NCBI GenBank assembly: GCA_043101605.1
Contig: JBICIG010000107.1
Coordinates: forward strand, 1-29,723
Direction: 5' to 3'
From: JBICIG01 sp043101605
GTDB taxonomy: Bacteria; Planctomycetota; Phycisphaerae; Phycisphaerales; UBA1924
Length of the DNA stretch: 29,723 bases
Shown here: piece after piece, positions 28,523 to 29,723 of the stretch
How the letters are laid out: each line of letters starts with the position of its first letter
Numbering within the stretch: position 1 is the stretch's first letter
Position numbers and translations under genes: made by a program
Notes under the pieces: model-generated
Told to the model about the DNA's origin: nothing
Databases searched by the model: none
Seen by the model: only the letters and a program-made list of their open reading frames with translations

Positions 28523-28566
28523 GCCCACTCTTGCGTGCGGGGTGGTGACCCTGTTGCTGGTCGGAT

Positions 28567-29670
28567 TCAGCCCTTGGCGGCGGCGCCGATGGTCATGGTG
28601 ACGGGGACGCTGGATCGGGTGACGCGGCTCTCGAACTCGTCGCGGAACTTGTTCATGATGGTGCGGACGGCCCAGTTGTTGCCGTCGGCGAGGCCGCAGA
28701 TCGTGGTGCCGGGCATCGAGCCCATGCTGGTCGCGATCTCGAGGGCGAGGTCGAGGTCTTTGGTCTTGCCGTGCCCGTCCTCGATGCGGCTGAGGAGTTG
28801 GTAGAGCCAGCCCGAGCCCTCGCGGCAGGGGGTGCACTGGCCGCAGGACTCGTGCTTGAAGAAGCGTGCGATGTTGCGTGCGACGGCGACCATGTCGGTG
28901 TCTTCGTCGAAGATGGTGGGGCAGGCGGTGCCGAGCCCGAGGACATTGTGCTTTCGTCCGATGTCGAAATCGAGCTCGGCGTCGAACTGGTCGGGCCCGA
29001 GGATGCCCATGGAGACGCCGCCGGGGATGGCGGCTTTGTACTTCTTGCCGCCGCGCATGCCGCCGCAGTACTGCTCGACGAGTTGTCGGATGGGGATGCC
29101 GAGTTCGAACTCGTAGCAGCCGGGCTTCTCGACATGCCCGGAGACGCCCATGAGCTTGGTGCCGAAGGAGGGTGGCCCGCCGATGGTGGAGGGGGCGCCC
29201 TGTTTGGTGAACCAGTCGGCGCCGTTCTCGATGATGGAGGGGAGGTGGGCGAGGGTCTCGACATTGTTGATGATGGTGGGCTTGCCGAAGAGGCCCTTGA
29301 TGGCGGGGAAGGGGGGCTTGATGCGCGGCCAGCCGCGCTTGCCTTCGAGGGCTTCGAGGAGCCCGGTCTCCTCGCCGCAGATGTATGCGCCGGCGCCGCG
29401 GTGGACATAGCAGTCGACGCGGAAGCGTTCGCCGCCGGTGTTGTCGCTGGAGTTGATGATGGACTTCTCGCCGAAGATGCCGTGCTCGTAGGCCTCCTTG
29501 AGCGCCTGCTCGAGGACGCGTGCCTGGTGGTGGTACTCGCCGCGGATGAAGATGTAGGCCTTGCTGAGCTTGCAGGCGTAGCAGCAGATGGCGATGCCTT
29601 CGAGGAGGAGGTGGGGGTCGAAGTCCATGAGCAGGCGGTCCTTGAAGGTGCCGGGCTCGGACTCGTCGGC
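28567..29670 (-). CDS. nuoF: NADH-quinone oxidoreductase subunit F, 5' partial
   Basis: NuoF carries FMN and the N3 iron-sulfur cluster and takes electrons from NADH in respiratory complex I. The readable part (367 residues) starts ADESEPGTFKDRLL, then LLEGIAICCYAC, and GAGAYICGEETGLLEALEGK with the FMN/NADH glycines. GKPTIINNVETLAHLPSIIE follows, then the cluster motif ESCGQCTPCREG and the fourth ligand TTICGLADGN near the end. The normal protein is ~430 residues, so about 70 N-terminal residues are missing. The residue before ADESEP should be Asn; instead the sequence turns into the inverted repeat at 29666, so bases after that are not nuoF in this frame. ATG 29628 is internal, not the start. 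Upstream nuo genes would lie beyond the window. Confidence 0.96.
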   Translation of the reverse strand, partial: ADESEPGTFKDRLLMDFDPHLLLEGIAICCYACKLSKAYIFIRGEYHHQARVLEQALKEAYEHGIFGEKSIINSSDNTGGERFRVDCYVHRGAGAYICGEETGLLEALEGKRGWPRIKPPFPAIKGLFGKPTIINNVETLAHLPSIIENGADWFTKQGAPSTIGGPPSFGTKLMGVSGHVEKPGCYEFELGIPIRQLVEQYCGGMRGGKKYKAAIPGGVSMGILGPDQFDAELDFDIGRKHNVLGLGTACPTIFDEDTDMVAVARNIARFFKHESCGQCTPCREGSGWLYQLLSRIEDGHGKTKDLDLALEIATSMGSMPGTTICGLADGNNWAVRTIMNKFRDEFESRVTRSSVPVTMTIGAAAKG

Positions 29671-29723
29671 GAGAAGTCCATCATCAACTCCAGCGACAAC
29701 ACCGGCGGCGAACGCTTCCGCGT
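29417..29723. repeat. Terminal inverted repeat (fold-back), right end
   Basis: Bases 29666-29723 are the perfect reverse complement of 29417-29474 (58 bases, spacer 191) and run to the last base of the window. The inner arm reads as nuoF on the - strand; the outer arm is the same nuoF segment inverted. The turn is at the conserved ADESEP codons with about five shared bases (TCGGC), so this is a chimeric end like that at the left. Confidence 0.9.

Overview
The window looks like one contig from a very GC-rich Gram-negative bacterium, most likely a planctomycete of the Phycisphaerae type. The supporting signs are a secreted protein ending in a VPAP...TRRRR PEP-CTERM-like tail, a cysteine-free FmdB-like protein, a large coiled-coil membrane protein, several lipopolysaccharide genes, and dispersed palindromic intergenic repeats of a kind I associate with that phylum. 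The taxon is an inference. Both ends of the window fold back on themselves as inverted repeats (101 bp at the left, 58 bp at the right) inside conserved genes (argB and nuoF). They are best read as chimeric assembly or amplification artefacts, so the first and last few hundred bases should not be trusted as genomic order.

Layout. 1-5390 (+): arginine biosynthesis, argB (5' truncated), argF, argG, argH and a GNAT N-acetylglutamate-synthase-like gene; the last three overlap by 1-4 nt. 5391-8187 (+): a DUF454/YbaN membrane protein behind a Fur-like palindrome, then a LuxR regulator, a cupin lipoprotein and a SnoaL-like protein. 8254-8439 (-): tRNA-Ala(GGC) with a candidate promoter and terminator. 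8660-8974 (+): a small unknown gene. 9017-11704 (-): a LuxR regulator, a GmhB-like phosphatase and a family 9 heptosyltransferase-like gene, closely spaced. 11901-13902 (+): pdxJ and an M20 amidohydrolase. 14058-15791 (-): the coiled-coil membrane protein. 15926-18489 (+): O-antigen ligase-like protein and a glycosyltransferase.

18490-20108 holds a parS-like palindrome, a Cys-free FmdB-like gene, a stand-alone receiver with an unknown 111-aa partner, and a cluster of dispersed repeats. 20109-21026 (+): a secreted peptidase-like protein whose zinc motif is broken. 21051-24115 (-): ybeY, a CorC/HlyC-type CBS protein and an LpxL-type acyltransferase. 24291-24941 (+): upp. 24999-26795: a small regulatory locus in which a two-domain HxlR-like regulator is divergent from a VOC protein and a DUF6265 protein, with a 13-bp palindrome inside its promoter. 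27005-29670 (-): a PEP-CTERM protein, an FMN reductase and nuoF (5' truncated).

Functionally the window is mostly core metabolism (arginine, pyridoxal phosphate, uracil salvage, complex I) with a scattered envelope theme (GmhB, GT9, GT4, O-antigen ligase, LpxL). I see no phage, insertion sequence, CRISPR array or defence island. The most distinctive items are family members with altered key residues (FmdB-like without cysteines, GmhB-like with a changed zinc loop and an added domain, HELST instead of HExxH, DX7D instead of EX7E), the HxlR locus, the Fur-like and parS-like palindromes, and the dispersed repeats.
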